Shown in pieces: positions 1 through 8,598 of a stretch of DNA of 64,000 bases (position 1 is its first letter; each line of letters opens with the position of its first letter). A program made the position numbers and the translations under genes. This DNA is from Actinokineospora bangkokensis. Lineage in GTDB: Bacteria; Actinomycetota; Actinomycetes; Mycobacteriales; Pseudonocardiaceae. A model generated the notes under the pieces. The model was not told where the DNA came from and made no database searches. It was given only the letters and a program-made list of their open reading frames with translations. The stretch is taken from assembly GCF_001940455.1 (NCBI RefSeq), contig NZ_MKQR01000026.1:825315-889314 (forward strand), in the 5' to 3' direction.

Positions 1-1218
1 CTGTACTCGGCGGAGCGGTTGGACCGGGGTGGGTTCCCCTACAAGACCTCGTGGGTGGAGAACAAGGGCAAGCCGAACGAGACGGTCCGGTACATGGAGT
101 ACCCGGTGCTCACCGGGTTGTTCCAGTGGGCGAACGCCAAGATGGCCCAGGGCTGGGTGCAGCTGGCGGACCAGGGGTGGTTGCCCACGGGGCTGCCGGT
201 GGTCGTCTACTTCGACATCACCGCGTTCTGGTTGGCGCTGGCCTGGTTGATCACGCTCTGGGCCACGTTGCTGACCGCGCGCCGCAGACCGTGGGACGCG
301 GCGTTCATCGCGCTGTCGCCGCTGGTCATGGTGCACGCGTTCACGAACTTCGACACCCTCGCCACGGCCTTCGCCGCGCTGGGGCTGCTGGCCTGGGCGC
401 GCAAGAAGCCGGTGCTGGCGGGGATCATGCTCGGCCTGGGCGGCGCGGCGAAGCTCTACCCGCTGTTCCTGCTGGGGCCGCTGCTCGTGCTGTGCCTGCG
501 CGGCGGGAAGCTGCGCGAGTGGGCGTGGACGACCGGGGCCGCGGCGGTGTCCTGGTTGGCGGTGAACGCCGCCATCTACCTGCCGGAGGACACGCGGGCG
601 GGGTGGTCGCAGTTCTTCACGCTGAACTCGCTGCGCGGTGCGGACCCGGACTCGCTCTACAACGTGCTGGAGAAGTTCACCGGGTGGGAGGGCTTCGACC
701 CCGGCCTGCCGTTCGGGGAGTCGCCGTTCTGGCTCAACACGGTGAGCGCGGTGCTGTTCGTGGTGTGCTGCGCGGGGGTCGCGGTCATCGGGCTGCGCGC
801 GCCGGTGAAGCCCCGGGTGGCGCAGCTGTCGTTCCTGGTGGTGGCGTTCTTCCTGCTCACGAACAAGGTGTGGAGCCCGCAGTACTCGCTGTGGCTGGTG
901 CCGCTGGCGGTGCTCGCGGTGCCGCGCTGGCGGGTGCTGCTGGCCTGGATGGTCGTGGACGCGCTGGTGTGGGCGCCGCGGATGTTCTACTTCATGGGCG
1001 ACTCGAAGAAGGGCCTGCCGGAGGAGTGGTTCCTCGGCGTCGTGGTGGTGCGCGACCTGGCCGTCCTGGCGCTGTGCGCGCTGGTGATCTATGAGGTCTA
1101 CCACCCCGCTCGCGACCTGGTCCGGGCCCTCGGGGACGACGACCCCGCAGGTGGGGTGCTGGACGGCGCCCCGGACAGGTTCGTGCTGAAGCCCCGGCGG
1201 GAGCCCGTGCCCGCGTAA
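1..1218 (+). CDS. GT87/DUF2029-like polytopic membrane glycosyltransferase, 5'-truncated by the window
   Basis: The reading frame is open from base 1, so the N-terminus lies outside the window; the first in-frame TTG at 19 is internal. About ten hydrophobic segments alternate with short loops, and the protein ends in a charged, Pro-rich cytoplasmic-looking tail. The motif EYPVLTG near the start is shared with the minus-strand protein at 2131-3597, so the two are paralogues. The family (GT87, polyprenyl-phosphate-mannose-dependent alpha-mannosyltransferases and relatives) decorates cell-envelope glycans. The M. tuberculosis Rv0051 protein occupies the same place upstream of rpsF. Donor and acceptor cannot be told from sequence. 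Next is rarD, 68 bp downstream on the same strand. Confidence 0.75.
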   Translation: MYSAERLDRGGFPYKTSWVENKGKPNETVRYMEYPVLTGLFQWANAKMAQGWVQLADQGWLPTGLPVVVYFDITAFWLALAWLITLWATLLTARRRPWDAAFIALSPLVMVHAFTNFDTLATAFAALGLLAWARKKPVLAGIMLGLGGAAKLYPLFLLGPLLVLCLRGGKLREWAWTTGAAAVSWLAVNAAIYLPEDTRAGWSQFFTLNSLRGADPDSLYNVLEKFTGWEGFDPGLPFGESPFWLNTVSAVLFVVCCAGVAVIGLRAPVKPRVAQLSFLVVAFFLLTNKVWSPQYSLWLVPLAVLAVPRWRVLLAWMVVDALVWAPRMFYFMGDSKKGLPEEWFLGVVVVRDLAVLALCALVIYEVYHPARDLVRALGDDDPAGGVLDGAPDRFVLKPRREPVPA

Positions 1219-1286
1219 AGCCGGTGTGACCCGGACGTGTCCTGGTGCGACACTGCCAGCGGTCGGTGGTGGGATGATCGGGAGGC

Positions 1287-2207
1287 GTGGTGGACACAGG
1301 GCGCAAGGGCTTCCTGCTCGGGGTCGCGGCCTACGTGGCCTGGGGCTTCTTCCCGCTCTACTGGCCGCTGCTCGCCCCGGCGGGCCCGGTGGAGATCCTG
1401 GCGCACCGCATCGTCTGGTCGCTGGTGGCGGTGGCGGTGCTCGTCGCGGTCACCCGCCGCTGGGCGCAGGTGCGCGCGGTGCTGCGCGACCGCACGCGGC
1501 TCGGGTTCATCGCCGTCGGCGCCTTCACCATCGCCCTGAACTGGGGCATGTACATCTACGGGGTCAACTCCGGGCAGGTCGTGGAGACCTCGCTGGGCTA
1601 CTTCATCAACCCGCTGGTGACGATCCTGCTCGGCGTGCTGGTGATGGGGGAGCGGCTGCGGCCGGGGCAGTGGGTGGGCCTGGGCGTGGCGCTGGCCGCC
1701 GTGGTGGAGCTGACCTGGGACTACGGGCGGCTGCCGTGGATCGCGCTGACCCTGGCGTTCTCCTTCGGCACCTACGGGCTGATGAAGAAGAAGGCGGGCG
1801 TGGGCTCCGCGGAGGGGCTGGCGCTGGAGACCGCGGTGCTGGCGCCGGTCGCGCTGGTCTTCCTGGTGGTGGTGCACGCCTCCGGCGGCGGGACGTTCGG
1901 GCACGCGGGCTGGGTGAACGCGCTGCTGCTCGCGGGCACCGGGGTGGTGACGGCGGTGCCGCTGCTGCTGTTCGGCGCGGCCGCGGTGCGGGTGCCGATG
2001 TCGACCATGGGCATGCTCCAGTACTTCGTGCCGATCATCCAGTTCGCCATCGGCGTGCTGGTGTTCCACGAGGCGATGCCGGGGCCGCGGTGGATCGGGT
2101 TCGGGCTGGTGTGGCTGGCGCTGGTGGTGATCACCGCGGAGTCGCTGGCGCACCGGCGCCGGGTGCTGGCGCTGGCGGCGCGGCGGCAGCCGGAACTGGT
2201 GGTGTGA
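1287..2207 (+). CDS. rarD: RarD-like EamA/DMT-superfamily transporter
   Basis: The 306-residue protein has ten predicted membrane helices in two EamA halves. It opens with GFLLGVAAYVAWGFFPLYW, and contains the NPLVTILLGVLVMGERL segment at the end of the first half and STMGMLQYFVPIIQF in the second; these are characteristic of the RarD subgroup. RarD proteins are drug/metabolite-type permeases whose natural substrate is unknown. Start: GTG at 1287 with GGGAGG about 6 bp upstream; a second GTG follows at 1290. The last 77 bp overlap tail-to-tail with the convergent GT87 gene at 2131-3597, so the two genes share 3' coding DNA on opposite strands. Confidence 0.85.
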   Translation: MVDTGRKGFLLGVAAYVAWGFFPLYWPLLAPAGPVEILAHRIVWSLVAVAVLVAVTRRWAQVRAVLRDRTRLGFIAVGAFTIALNWGMYIYGVNSGQVVETSLGYFINPLVTILLGVLVMGERLRPGQWVGLGVALAAVVELTWDYGRLPWIALTLAFSFGTYGLMKKKAGVGSAEGLALETAVLAPVALVFLVVVHASGGGTFGHAGWVNALLLAGTGVVTAVPLLLFGAAAVRVPMSTMGMLQYFVPIIQFAIGVLVFHEAMPGPRWIGFGLVWLALVVITAESLAHRRRVLALAARRQPELVV

Positions 2208-3597
2208 CCTCCTCGTCCACCGTGGACCGGTGGGTGAGGAAGGCGGTGAACAGCCCCACCAGCAGCGCGGCGCGGCCCCACACCCCGATCATCACCGCCT
2301 GCGCGGCGAACCCGTCGTAGACCCCGGCGGGCACGTCGTCGGCGATGTCGGCGAACCACACGAAGATCCCGATGCCCATGGCCAGGTCGGCGGCGAAGTA
2401 GGCCGCGATCCACCCCCAGCGCACCCGGACCAGCACGAACATCGGCACCAGCCACAGCGCGTACTGCGGGGAGTGCACCTTGTGCAGCAGCAGGAACCCG
2501 CACAGCATCGCCGCGGACACCGGCACCCACGGGTAGGTGCCCTCGCGGCGGTAGCGGACCCAGCCGATGGTGGCGGCGACGGCGAACGAGGCGAACACCG
2601 CCACCGGCGAGGCGATGTTGACCAGGTGGTTCACCGCGTCGTTCTGCGGCTCGGAGTCCGGGCGCAGCGCCCAGTACCAGATCGAGTTCGAGGTGATGTC
2701 GGCCTTGCGCTGGCCCTGGAAGGTGAACGAGGCCAGCCAGCCGTCGAAGCCCGCCAGCGCGAACGGGGCGTTGACCGCCACCGCGGTGCCCATGGCCACC
2801 AGCGCGGTCGTGACCATGCCCGCGACGTCGCGCCGACGGCCCGCGGGCAGCTCGGCGCCGCCCCGGCCGCCGGTGAGCACGTAGAGCATCAGCGGCAGCA
2901 CGAAGATCGCCGGGTACAGCTTGAACGCGAACCCCAGGCCGAGCAGCACCGCGGCGGCGTGCGCGCGGTGCCGCAGCGGGCGGTCCACCCCGCGGCGCCC
3001 CCAGCCGCGGTGCACCACGTAGACGGCGGCGGTCGCGCACAGCACGACCGGCAGCTCCCAGTTGTGGAACGCGTAGAGCACCAGCGGTGGCGACAGCGCC
3101 CAGACCAGCGCCCGCCAGCGCGAGAGCCTGCCCAGCAACCAGGCGGTGACCAGCCCGAACGGCGCCATGATCAGCGCGGAGGCGAGCAGGAAGCCCGCGT
3201 CGGTGTGCACGGCCAGCGCGCCGAGCCAGATCACCAGCCCGGTGAGCACCGGGTACTCGACGGTGCCGCCGCGCAGCTCGCCGTCGGCGGTGATGCCGCC
3301 GTCGACGTACGGGAAGACGTGCCGGTCGACGTCGCGGCCGACCCACAGGTACTGGATGTCGGAGTAGCAGGCCTCCCGGTACTTGCGCTCGGCGAAGTCC
3401 GGGGTGCTGCGGCCCCACTGGTCGAAGGTGGTGCCGGTGCACCGGTCCTTGTTGGCGAAGCCCAGCGCCAGCGCCACCCCGCAGAGCAGCACCAGCACCG
3501 CCAGCGCCCCCCGGCCCAGCCGCGCGGCGCGCCCGGGGGCGACCGCGGGCCCGGCGACCACCTCGGCGGTGGCGGTGCCGACCGGCCCCCCGCTCAC
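2131..3597 (-). CDS. GT87/DUF2029-like polytopic membrane glycosyltransferase
   Basis: This 488-residue integral membrane protein has a first helix near residues 27-50, then a loop with a TFDQWGRS segment and VEYPVLTG, followed by about eleven further hydrophobic segments and an Ala/Pro-rich C-terminal tail. It is a paralogue of the partial protein at 1-1218, which points to a duplication around rarD. Expected function is transfer of a sugar from a polyprenyl-phosphate donor to an envelope glycan, at the outer face of the membrane; this is family knowledge, not visible here. The GTG start at 3597 overlaps the stop of the endonuclease IV gene (GTGA), so the two are probably translationally coupled. 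Confidence 0.8.
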   Translation of the reverse strand: MSGGPVGTATAEVVAGPAVAPGRAARLGRGALAVLVLLCGVALALGFANKDRCTGTTFDQWGRSTPDFAERKYREACYSDIQYLWVGRDVDRHVFPYVDGGITADGELRGGTVEYPVLTGLVIWLGALAVHTDAGFLLASALIMAPFGLVTAWLLGRLSRWRALVWALSPPLVLYAFHNWELPVVLCATAAVYVVHRGWGRRGVDRPLRHRAHAAAVLLGLGFAFKLYPAIFVLPLMLYVLTGGRGGAELPAGRRRDVAGMVTTALVAMGTAVAVNAPFALAGFDGWLASFTFQGQRKADITSNSIWYWALRPDSEPQNDAVNHLVNIASPVAVFASFAVAATIGWVRYRREGTYPWVPVSAAMLCGFLLLHKVHSPQYALWLVPMFVLVRVRWGWIAAYFAADLAMGIGIFVWFADIADDVPAGVYDGFAAQAVMIGVWGRAALLVGLFTAFLTHRSTVDEEVTPPVPAAAAPPAPAPGAGAPATPR

Positions 3598-4364
3598 CGG
3601 CCGAGGGCCTCACGCAGGAAGGCGATGTCCGCGGCCTGCCCCTCGGCGGGGGTCTCCACCACGGCCGGGGCGCCCGCCGCGGCGAGCACGGCCACCAGCT
3701 CGTCGGCGTCGATGGTGCCGGTGGCGATGTTGTCGTGCCGGTCGCGGGCGGAGCCGAACTCGTCGCGGGAGCTGTTGAGGTGCACCAGGTCGATCCGCCC
3801 GGTGATCGCCTTGACCCGGTCGACGATGCCGACGAGGTCCTCCCCGGCGGCGAAGGCGTGGCAGGTGTCGAGGCAGAAGCCCGCGCCGAAGCCGCCCACG
3901 GCGTCCCAGAGCCGGGCGAGCACGTCGAACCGGCGGGCCATGGCGCCGTCGCCGCCCGCGGTGTTCTCGATGAGGATCGGCACGGCGAAGCCGCCCTCGG
4001 CGTCCTGGCGCTCGAAGAACTTGCGCCAGTTGTCGATGCCCACCTGGGGGTCCTCGCCCTTGGTGACGTGGCCGCCGTGCACCACCAGGCCCTGCGCGCC
4101 GACCTTGGCCGCGCCCTCGGCGTGCTGGGTGACCAGCTTGCGGGAGGGGATGCGGACGCGGTTGTTCGTGGAGGCGAGGTTGACCACGTACGGCGAGTGC
4201 ACGAACACGGTCAGCTCACTGGCCAGCAGCTCGTCGGCCATCGGGTGCGGCGCGGGCGCCTTCCACCCCTGCGGGTCGGCCAGGAAGAACTGCACCACCT
4301 CGGCACCGCGCTCCTGGGCGGCCGAGAGCGGGTCGTCGTCGCGGACGTGGGCGCCGATGCTCAT
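3594..4364 (-). CDS. nfo: Deoxyribonuclease IV (AP endonuclease, EndoIV family)
   Basis: The 256-residue TIM-barrel enzyme cleaves the phosphodiester 5' of abasic sites in base-excision repair. Metal-ligand motifs are present in order: VVHGGH (His), LIENTAGG (Glu), CLDTCHAFAAG (Asp/His), HLNSSRDEFGSARDRHDNI (His, Asp-x-His) and VVETPAE (Glu), matching the tri-zinc site of EndoIV. The frame is open further upstream, but ATG at 4364 (MSIGAHV, the usual N-terminus) is the natural start. The gene overlaps the GT87 start by 4 bp, an unusual partnership for a repair enzyme that probably reflects simple coupling. Confidence 0.9.
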   Translation of the reverse strand: MSIGAHVRDDDPLSAAQERGAEVVQFFLADPQGWKAPAPHPMADELLASELTVFVHSPYVVNLASTNNRVRIPSRKLVTQHAEGAAKVGAQGLVVHGGHVTKGEDPQVGIDNWRKFFERQDAEGGFAVPILIENTAGGDGAMARRFDVLARLWDAVGGFGAGFCLDTCHAFAAGEDLVGIVDRVKAITGRIDLVHLNSSRDEFGSARDRHDNIATGTIDADELVAVLAAAGAPAVVETPAEGQAADIAFLREALGR

Positions 4365-4401
4365 GGTGCCCGAGGGTAGTCGCCGGGGGTGACGACCTGC
4401 G

Positions 4402-4445
4402 CGATCGCCCGCAGGTGCGCGCGCGTTGGGCCTGTCGGGCGATCG
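4402..4445. repeat. Inverted repeat between nfo and the secreted-protein gene
   Basis: CGATCGCCCG (4402-4411) and CGGGCGATCG (4436-4445) form a perfect 10-bp inverted repeat with 24 bases between the arms. It lies in the divergent promoter region of nfo (start 4364) and the + strand gene at 4547. It could be a regulator site or a long-loop hairpin. A possible -10 (TACCTT, 4494-4499) for the + gene lies just downstream. Confidence 0.4.
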
Positions 4446-4546
4446 TGAAGGAATTTCGGGGCAATCGGCGGGTTGAGCGTCACCAACTGCGGTTACCTTC
4501 GTTCCACAAGGCAGACAGCGGTTCCTGGCGTCCACGGAGGCCCCCC

Positions 4547-5575
4547 ATGCAGCGTCGCGCGAAGACCCTCGCGGCTGGTCTGGTGCTCGCGTTCGGCACC
4601 TCGACGGCCGGTCTGCTCCTGGGGAGCGGCACCGCGGCGGCGGCCGAGCCGGTGATCGCGGGCAGCTGCGGCACCACCGTCCAGGGCAAGCCCGGCGCCC
4701 CGCTGGCGCTCAACGCGGGCGCGCTGCTCACGCCGGTCAACGACGTGCTCAAGGGCCTGCCGCTGCTCGGCAGCACCCTGGGCGGGCTGGTCGGCGGTGT
4801 GATCGCCGCGCTGCCGCCGGTGCCGCTGGGCACCGTGCCCGCCGCGGACGGCACGGTCGGGGGCGCCACCATCGGCGCCGCGGCCACCAACGCGCTCGCG
4901 AACACCCAGCTCGGCGCGATCGCGGGCCAGGTCGGCGCCCTGCTCGCGCAGACCTGCACGATCACCGTCAAGGTCGTCAACGACGTGGCGGCCCCGGTGC
5001 AGTCGGGCGTGAGCGGGGTGGGCAAGACCGTGGGGTCGGTGACCGCGCCCATCCCGCAGCTGCCGAACCTGCTGCCCCCGATCGGCGGCGGTGGCTCGAC
5101 CCCGGGCACCGGCGGCGGTGGCACCGGCGGCGGGGCCACCCCGGGCAGCGGCGGCGGCTCGACCCCGGGCGGCACCAACCCCGGCGGCGGCACGAGCACC
5201 CCGGGCGGGCTCGGCGGCGGCACCGCCACCAGCCTCACCCCCGGCGGCGTGCCGCTCTACACCGGCAACTACAGCTTCGGCCGCTCCCCGATGGCGGACT
5301 ACTCGTCGATGCCCTACGCCCTGGCCGCGCTGTACTCGCCCTCGCCGGGCGTGCGCTACGGCGGCTCGGTGCCGGGCTACTCCCCGGAGTTCGGCATCCT
5401 CGGCTCCGCCGACGACGACGCCGACGGCACGGTCGCCCAGGCCGGGCACGCCGAGGCGCTGGGCGGGTCGACGGGCAACCGGATCGCCGTCCCGGTGCTG
5501 CTGGCGGTGCTGGCGCTCTCCGGCGTCACCGCCTCCCTGGTGCGCACCTGGGTCCTGCGCCGCACGGTCGCCTGA
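4547..5575 (+). CDS. Secreted, C-terminally membrane-anchored Gly-rich protein (paralogue of 5717-6613)
   Basis: No known family recognised. The 342-residue protein has a Sec signal peptide (MQRRAKT, hydrophobic core, TAAAAE cleavage region), an Ala/Leu-rich domain to about residue 180 with two Cys in a GSCGTT and a QTCTIT segment that could form a disulfide, a Gly/Ser/Thr/Pro low-complexity linker (about 180-235), and a conserved C-terminal module: PGYSPEFGILG, an acidic stretch, then a terminal transmembrane helix ending LVRTWVLRR. The same C-terminal module recurs in the neighbour at 5717-6613. Start ATG 4547 with GGAGG 6 bp upstream. Topology suggests an envelope protein with an extracytoplasmic head anchored at its C-terminus. 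Confidence 0.75.
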   Translation: MQRRAKTLAAGLVLAFGTSTAGLLLGSGTAAAAEPVIAGSCGTTVQGKPGAPLALNAGALLTPVNDVLKGLPLLGSTLGGLVGGVIAALPPVPLGTVPAADGTVGGATIGAAATNALANTQLGAIAGQVGALLAQTCTITVKVVNDVAAPVQSGVSGVGKTVGSVTAPIPQLPNLLPPIGGGGSTPGTGGGGTGGGATPGSGGGSTPGGTNPGGGTSTPGGLGGGTATSLTPGGVPLYTGNYSFGRSPMADYSSMPYALAALYSPSPGVRYGGSVPGYSPEFGILGSADDDADGTVAQAGHAEALGGSTGNRIAVPVLLAVLALSGVTASLVRTWVLRRTVA

Positions 5576-5716
5576 GTGCGCTGAGCAGGGGCCGATCCCG
5601 GGGGAACCCCGGTCGTCGCAGCATGCGGGAGTGGTGACGCTCGACAACCACAACGCTGTGTTCTTCGTCTATCGTTCACACCATCAGGTGCTGACGACGC
5701 GAAGGAGTGGCAGCGC

Positions 5717-6613
5717 GTGCGCAAGCGGCGAGTCCTCTGCTCGACCATCCTCGGCGGCATCGCGGCCTCGGCCGCGGTCCTCGGCGCCGCCCCCGCGTCG
5801 GCCGACCCGCTGCCGTTCATCGCGCTGAGCTGCAAGCAGAACGTCGTGGGCTTCAAGGGCCAGCCGATCGTGGTGCCGCGGCTGGCGGTCAACGGCATGC
5901 TCGCCAAGGCCATCGCGGACACCCCGCAGCTCGGGCTGCTCCAGGCCACCACCACGAGCCTGACGTTCCCGCTCGGCCCGGGCATCACCGTCGGCACGAT
6001 CCCCGACGGCACCGGTGAGGTCAGCGCGCAGGTGATCGCGGACGCGATCGTCGCCGTCGTCGCGCCGATGGCCGACATCCGCCGCGCCCCCGACCCGGTC
6101 GTGGCCAGCGTGCGCGACCAGGTGCTGCGGGGCTGCGGCCTGTCCGTGAAGGCGCTCGACGCGTCCAAGCCGACCACCCCGCCCAGCACCACCCCGGCGC
6201 CGGGCACCACGACCCCGCCGCAGGTGGGGCAACCGAACCAGCCCGCCCCGGGCACGCCGGTCGGGTCGGCCAGCCCGCTGCCGCCGGTGCGGCTCTACCC
6301 GCCGCAGCAGGCGCCCGCCGGGTCCACCGGCACCGCCCCGCCGCGCGACTACGGCGGCATCCCCTACGCCAGCGCCGGGGTGTACCAGCCCACGGCCGCG
6401 GTCGCGGGCATCCCCGGGTACGCGCCGCAGTTCGGCATCCTCGGCCAGGACGACCAGCAGGCCGTGGAGAACACCGCGGGCCGCGCCGAGGCGCTGCCTG
6501 GCGCCGGGTACGCACGATCGGGTGGTGTGGGCGCCCCGATCCTGCTGGCGGCCCTGTTCCTGTCGGTGGTGGCTGGTGCACTCGTGCGCACGTGGGTCCT
6601 GCGCAGGAGCTGA
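5717..6613 (+). CDS. Secreted, C-terminally membrane-anchored protein (paralogue of 4547-5575)
   Basis: The 298-residue protein has a signal peptide ending around PASADP, an N-terminal domain with two Cys (LSCKQN, RGCGLS), a Pro/Thr/Gly linker (about residues 155-215), and the same C-terminal module as its upstream neighbour: IPGYAPQFGILG, a short acidic stretch, a terminal helix and LVRTWVLRR. The shared module spans about 70 residues although the heads are clearly diverged, so the pair looks like an old tandem duplication. Start GTG at 5717 with AAGGAG about 11 bp upstream. Function unknown; location next to rpsF carries no functional hint. Confidence 0.75.
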   Translation: MRKRRVLCSTILGGIAASAAVLGAAPASADPLPFIALSCKQNVVGFKGQPIVVPRLAVNGMLAKAIADTPQLGLLQATTTSLTFPLGPGITVGTIPDGTGEVSAQVIADAIVAVVAPMADIRRAPDPVVASVRDQVLRGCGLSVKALDASKPTTPPSTTPAPGTTTPPQVGQPNQPAPGTPVGSASPLPPVRLYPPQQAPAGSTGTAPPRDYGGIPYASAGVYQPTAAVAGIPGYAPQFGILGQDDQQAVENTAGRAEALPGAGYARSGGVGAPILLAALFLSVVAGALVRTWVLRRS

Positions 6614-6626
6614 GCTGGGCGGCTGT

Positions 6627-6703
6627 TAACCTGTACGGACGCAAGACCCTCCTGCCGCGGAAGTCCCGCGGCCGCCCGAGCCCACAGGAGGTGAGTGGTC
6701 TTC
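6627..6703 (+). promoter_or_regulatory. rpsF operon promoter and leader
   Basis: A good -10 (TAACCT, 6627-6632) is followed by a leader of about 65 nt containing CCGCGG at 6655-6660 and 6666-6671, which can pair as a small hairpin, then the Shine-Dalgarno CAGGAGGTGAG (6684-6694). Leaders of rpsF operons in many phyla bind the S6:S18 dimer for feedback control. The CCGAG-containing loop region here could serve that, but I cannot verify the motif by eye. Confidence 0.4.
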
Positions 6704-6994
6704 ATGCGTCATTACGAGGTAATGGTCATCCTCGACCCCACGCTGGACGAGCGCACCGTCGCTCCGTCGCTGGACACGTTCCTGAACGTGATCCGCACGT
6801 CCGGCGGCAACGTCGAGAAGGTCGACGTCTGGGGCAAGCGCCGCTTGTCGTTCGAGATCAACAAGCACGCCGAGGGCATCTACGCCGTGCTCGACATCAG
6901 CGCCGAGCCCGCCGCGGTCAAGGAGCTCGACCGCCAGCTGTCGCTGCAGGAGTCCGTGCTGCGGACCAAGGTCATGCGGCGCGAGACCGCCTGA
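6704..6994 (+). CDS. rpsF: 30S ribosomal protein S6
   Basis: The 96-residue protein begins [19 protein letters not shown], the typical S6 N-terminus, and ends RRETA. S6 pairs with S18 on the platform of the 30S subunit. ATG at 6704 is preferred over the in-frame GTG at 6695 because the strong Shine-Dalgarno ends only one base before 6695 but about 10 bases before 6704. First gene of the rpsF-ssb-rpsR-rplI operon, with 19 bp to ssb. Confidence 0.96.
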   Translation: MRHYEVMVILDPTLDERTVAPSLDTFLNVIRTSGGNVEKVDVWGKRRLSFEINKHAEGIYAVLDISAEPAAVKELDRQLSLQESVLRTKVMRRETA

Positions 6995-7013
6995 CGACGG
7001 ACCGGAGGCAACG

Positions 7014-7511
7014 ATGGCTGGTGACACGACGATCACCGTGGTCGGCAACCTGACGGCCGACCCGGAACTGCGCTTCACCCCGTCGGGCGCCGCGGTGGCG
7101 AGCTTCACCGTGGCCTCGACCCCCCGCACCTTCGACCGCCAGTCCGGCGAGTGGAAGGACGGCGAAGCGCTGTTCCTGCGGTGCAACATCTGGCGGCAGG
7201 CGGCGGAGAACGTCGCGGAGTCGCTGACCAGGGGCGCGCGCGTGATCGTGCAGGGTCGCCTCAAGCAGCGGTCCTTCGAGACCCGCGAAGGCGAGAAGCG
7301 CACCGTCATCGAGCTCGAGGTCGACGAGGTCGGCCCCTCGCTGCGCTACGCCACGGCCAAGGTGAACAAGGTGAGCCGAGGCACCGGTGGTGGCGGCGGC
7401 TACGGCGGCGGCGGCGGTTCGTCCGCGCCCGCCGACGACCCGTGGGGCTCCGCTCCCCCCGCCGGTGGCGGCGGTGGCGGCGGCGGCTTCAACGACGAGC
7501 CTCCCTTCTGA
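7014..7511 (+). CDS. ssb: Single-stranded DNA-binding protein
   Basis: The 165-residue protein has an OB fold (residues 1-115, with [26 protein letters not shown] and the [19 protein letters not shown] segment), a Gly-rich disordered linker, and the acidic tip FNDEPPF that recruits replication and repair partners. Length and layout match actinobacterial SSB. It coats ssDNA at the replication fork. Placement between rpsF and rpsR is the standard bacterial arrangement; SD GGAGG precedes the ATG at 7014. Confidence 0.96.
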   Translation: MAGDTTITVVGNLTADPELRFTPSGAAVASFTVASTPRTFDRQSGEWKDGEALFLRCNIWRQAAENVAESLTRGARVIVQGRLKQRSFETREGEKRTVIELEVDEVGPSLRYATAKVNKVSRGTGGGGGYGGGGGSSAPADDPWGSAPPAGGGGGGGGFNDEPPF

Positions 7512-7552
7512 GCGCACCCACCCCCTCTTACTGAAGACCCAGGAGTACGACA

Positions 7553-7801
7553 GTGGCCAAGCCACCGATCAGGAAGCCGAAGAAGAAGGTCTGCGTGTTC
7601 TGCAAGGACGCGAAGAAGGACCGCCCGGTGAACATCGACTACAAGGACACCACGCTGCTGCGGAAGTACATCTCCGACCGCGGCAAGATCCGTGCCCGCC
7701 GGGTGACCGGCAACTGCAGCCAGCACCAGCGCGACGTGGCCATCGCGGTCAAGAACGCCCGCGAGGTCGCGCTGCTGCCCTACACCTCGACCGCCCGCTG
7801 A
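7553..7801 (+). CDS. rpsR: 30S ribosomal protein S18, zinc-binding (C+) form
   Basis: The 82-residue protein carries CVFC near residue 14 and a later Cys in GNCSQHQ, consistent with the zinc-containing form of S18; many actinomycetes also encode a zinc-free paralogue elsewhere. Signature [21 protein letters not shown] is clear. GTG start at 7553. S18 binds S6 on the 30S platform. Retained Cys residues suggest expression under zinc-replete conditions, by analogy with Zur-regulated C-minus paralogues. Confidence 0.95.
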   Translation: MAKPPIRKPKKKVCVFCKDAKKDRPVNIDYKDTTLLRKYISDRGKIRARRVTGNCSQHQRDVAIAVKNAREVALLPYTSTAR

Positions 7802-7818
7802 CCTGGAGGGGACCTGAC

Positions 7819-8274
7819 GTGAAGCTCATCCTCACCACCGACGTGGACGGCCTGGGTGGCCCCGGCGACTCCGTCGAGGTCAAGGACGGCTACGGCCGCA
7901 ACTACCTGCTGCCCCGCGGCTTCGCCATCCTGGCGACCAAGGGCGCCGAGAAGCAGGTGCAGGTGATCCGGCGGGCCCAGGAGGCCAGCCGCATCCGCGA
8001 CCTCGACCACGCGCGCGAGGTCAAGGCGCAGCTGACCGGTCTGGGCACCGTCCCGCTGTCGGCCAAGGCCGCCGCCGGGTCGAGCAAGCTGTTCGGCTCC
8101 GTCACCCCCGGTGACGTCGTCGCCGCGGTCAAGGCCGCGGGCGGCCCGGTGCTGGACAAGCGGGCCCTGGAGCTGCCGGGTCACATCAAGACCACCGGCA
8201 AGCACTCGGTCTCGGTGCGCCTGCACCCGGACGTCACCGCCGCCTTCACCCTCGTGGTGAGCGCCTCGGCGTGA
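7819..8274 (+). CDS. rplI: 50S ribosomal protein L9
   Basis: The 151-residue protein has the L9 N-terminal signature [36 protein letters not shown], a connecting helix, and the C-terminal globular domain. GTG at 7819 with GGAGGGG 8 bp upstream fixes the start. Last gene of the operon; its stop is followed by an imperfect hairpin (8272-8299) and then the strong terminator at 8318-8360. Confidence 0.95.
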   Translation: MKLILTTDVDGLGGPGDSVEVKDGYGRNYLLPRGFAILATKGAEKQVQVIRRAQEASRIRDLDHAREVKAQLTGLGTVPLSAKAAAGSSKLFGSVTPGDVVAAVKAAGGPVLDKRALELPGHIKTTGKHSVSVRLHPDVTAAFTLVVSASA

Positions 8275-8317
8275 TGCGACCACCGCTGGTCGCGCATCAG
8301 CGGTGAGACGACAGACC

Positions 8318-8360
8318 CCGAGAGCCCCCGTTCGGCACTGCTCCGAACGGGGGCTCTCGG
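8318..8360 (+). terminator. Terminator of the rpsF-rplI operon
   Basis: CCGAGAGCCCCCGTTCGG (8318-8335) and its exact complement (8343-8360) form an 18-bp perfect stem with a 7-base loop. There is no long T tract; the sequence after the stem is itself a DnaA box (TTGTCCACA). Confidence 0.85.
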
Positions 8361-8598
8361 TTGTCCACAGGGTTGTCCACAGAACGCCCTGTGGACGGGG
8401 CTGGGGACGGGGTCCGGCCGGGTGTGCGACACGCCGAGGGGCGGAGACGCCACGACACGCCGGACGAGTTTTTCCACACCCTGTCCACAGGGTCTGACCA
8501 GCGCGTATCCCGGTTGTCCCGGATTTTGTCCCCAGGTTGTCCACAGGTAGGTGGGCACCTGTGCTCAGCTGGGGGAAACCATCCCCAAGTTGTCCACA
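8361..8598 (+). promoter_or_regulatory. DnaA-box cluster between rplI and dnaB
   Basis: Four exact copies of the actinobacterial DnaA box TTGTCCACA lie at 8361-8369, 8373-8381, 8537-8545 and 8590-8598, all in the same orientation. Near matches include CTGTCCACA (8481-8489), TTGTCCCCA (8526-8534) and an inverted CCGTCCACA (8390-8398). No gene is evident in 8275-8805, so the 531-bp gap is mostly DnaA-binding sequence upstream of the helicase gene. Possible roles are DnaA control of dnaB transcription or titration of DnaA; an origin function is less likely because oriC is expected at dnaA. Confidence 0.75.

Noticed and set aside
8361-8598. This DnaA-box cluster as the main oriC
   Set aside because: oriC in actinomycetes lies between dnaA and dnaN, expected beyond rpmH. 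Box density alone does not prove origin function, and no AT-rich unwinding stretch is seen here.
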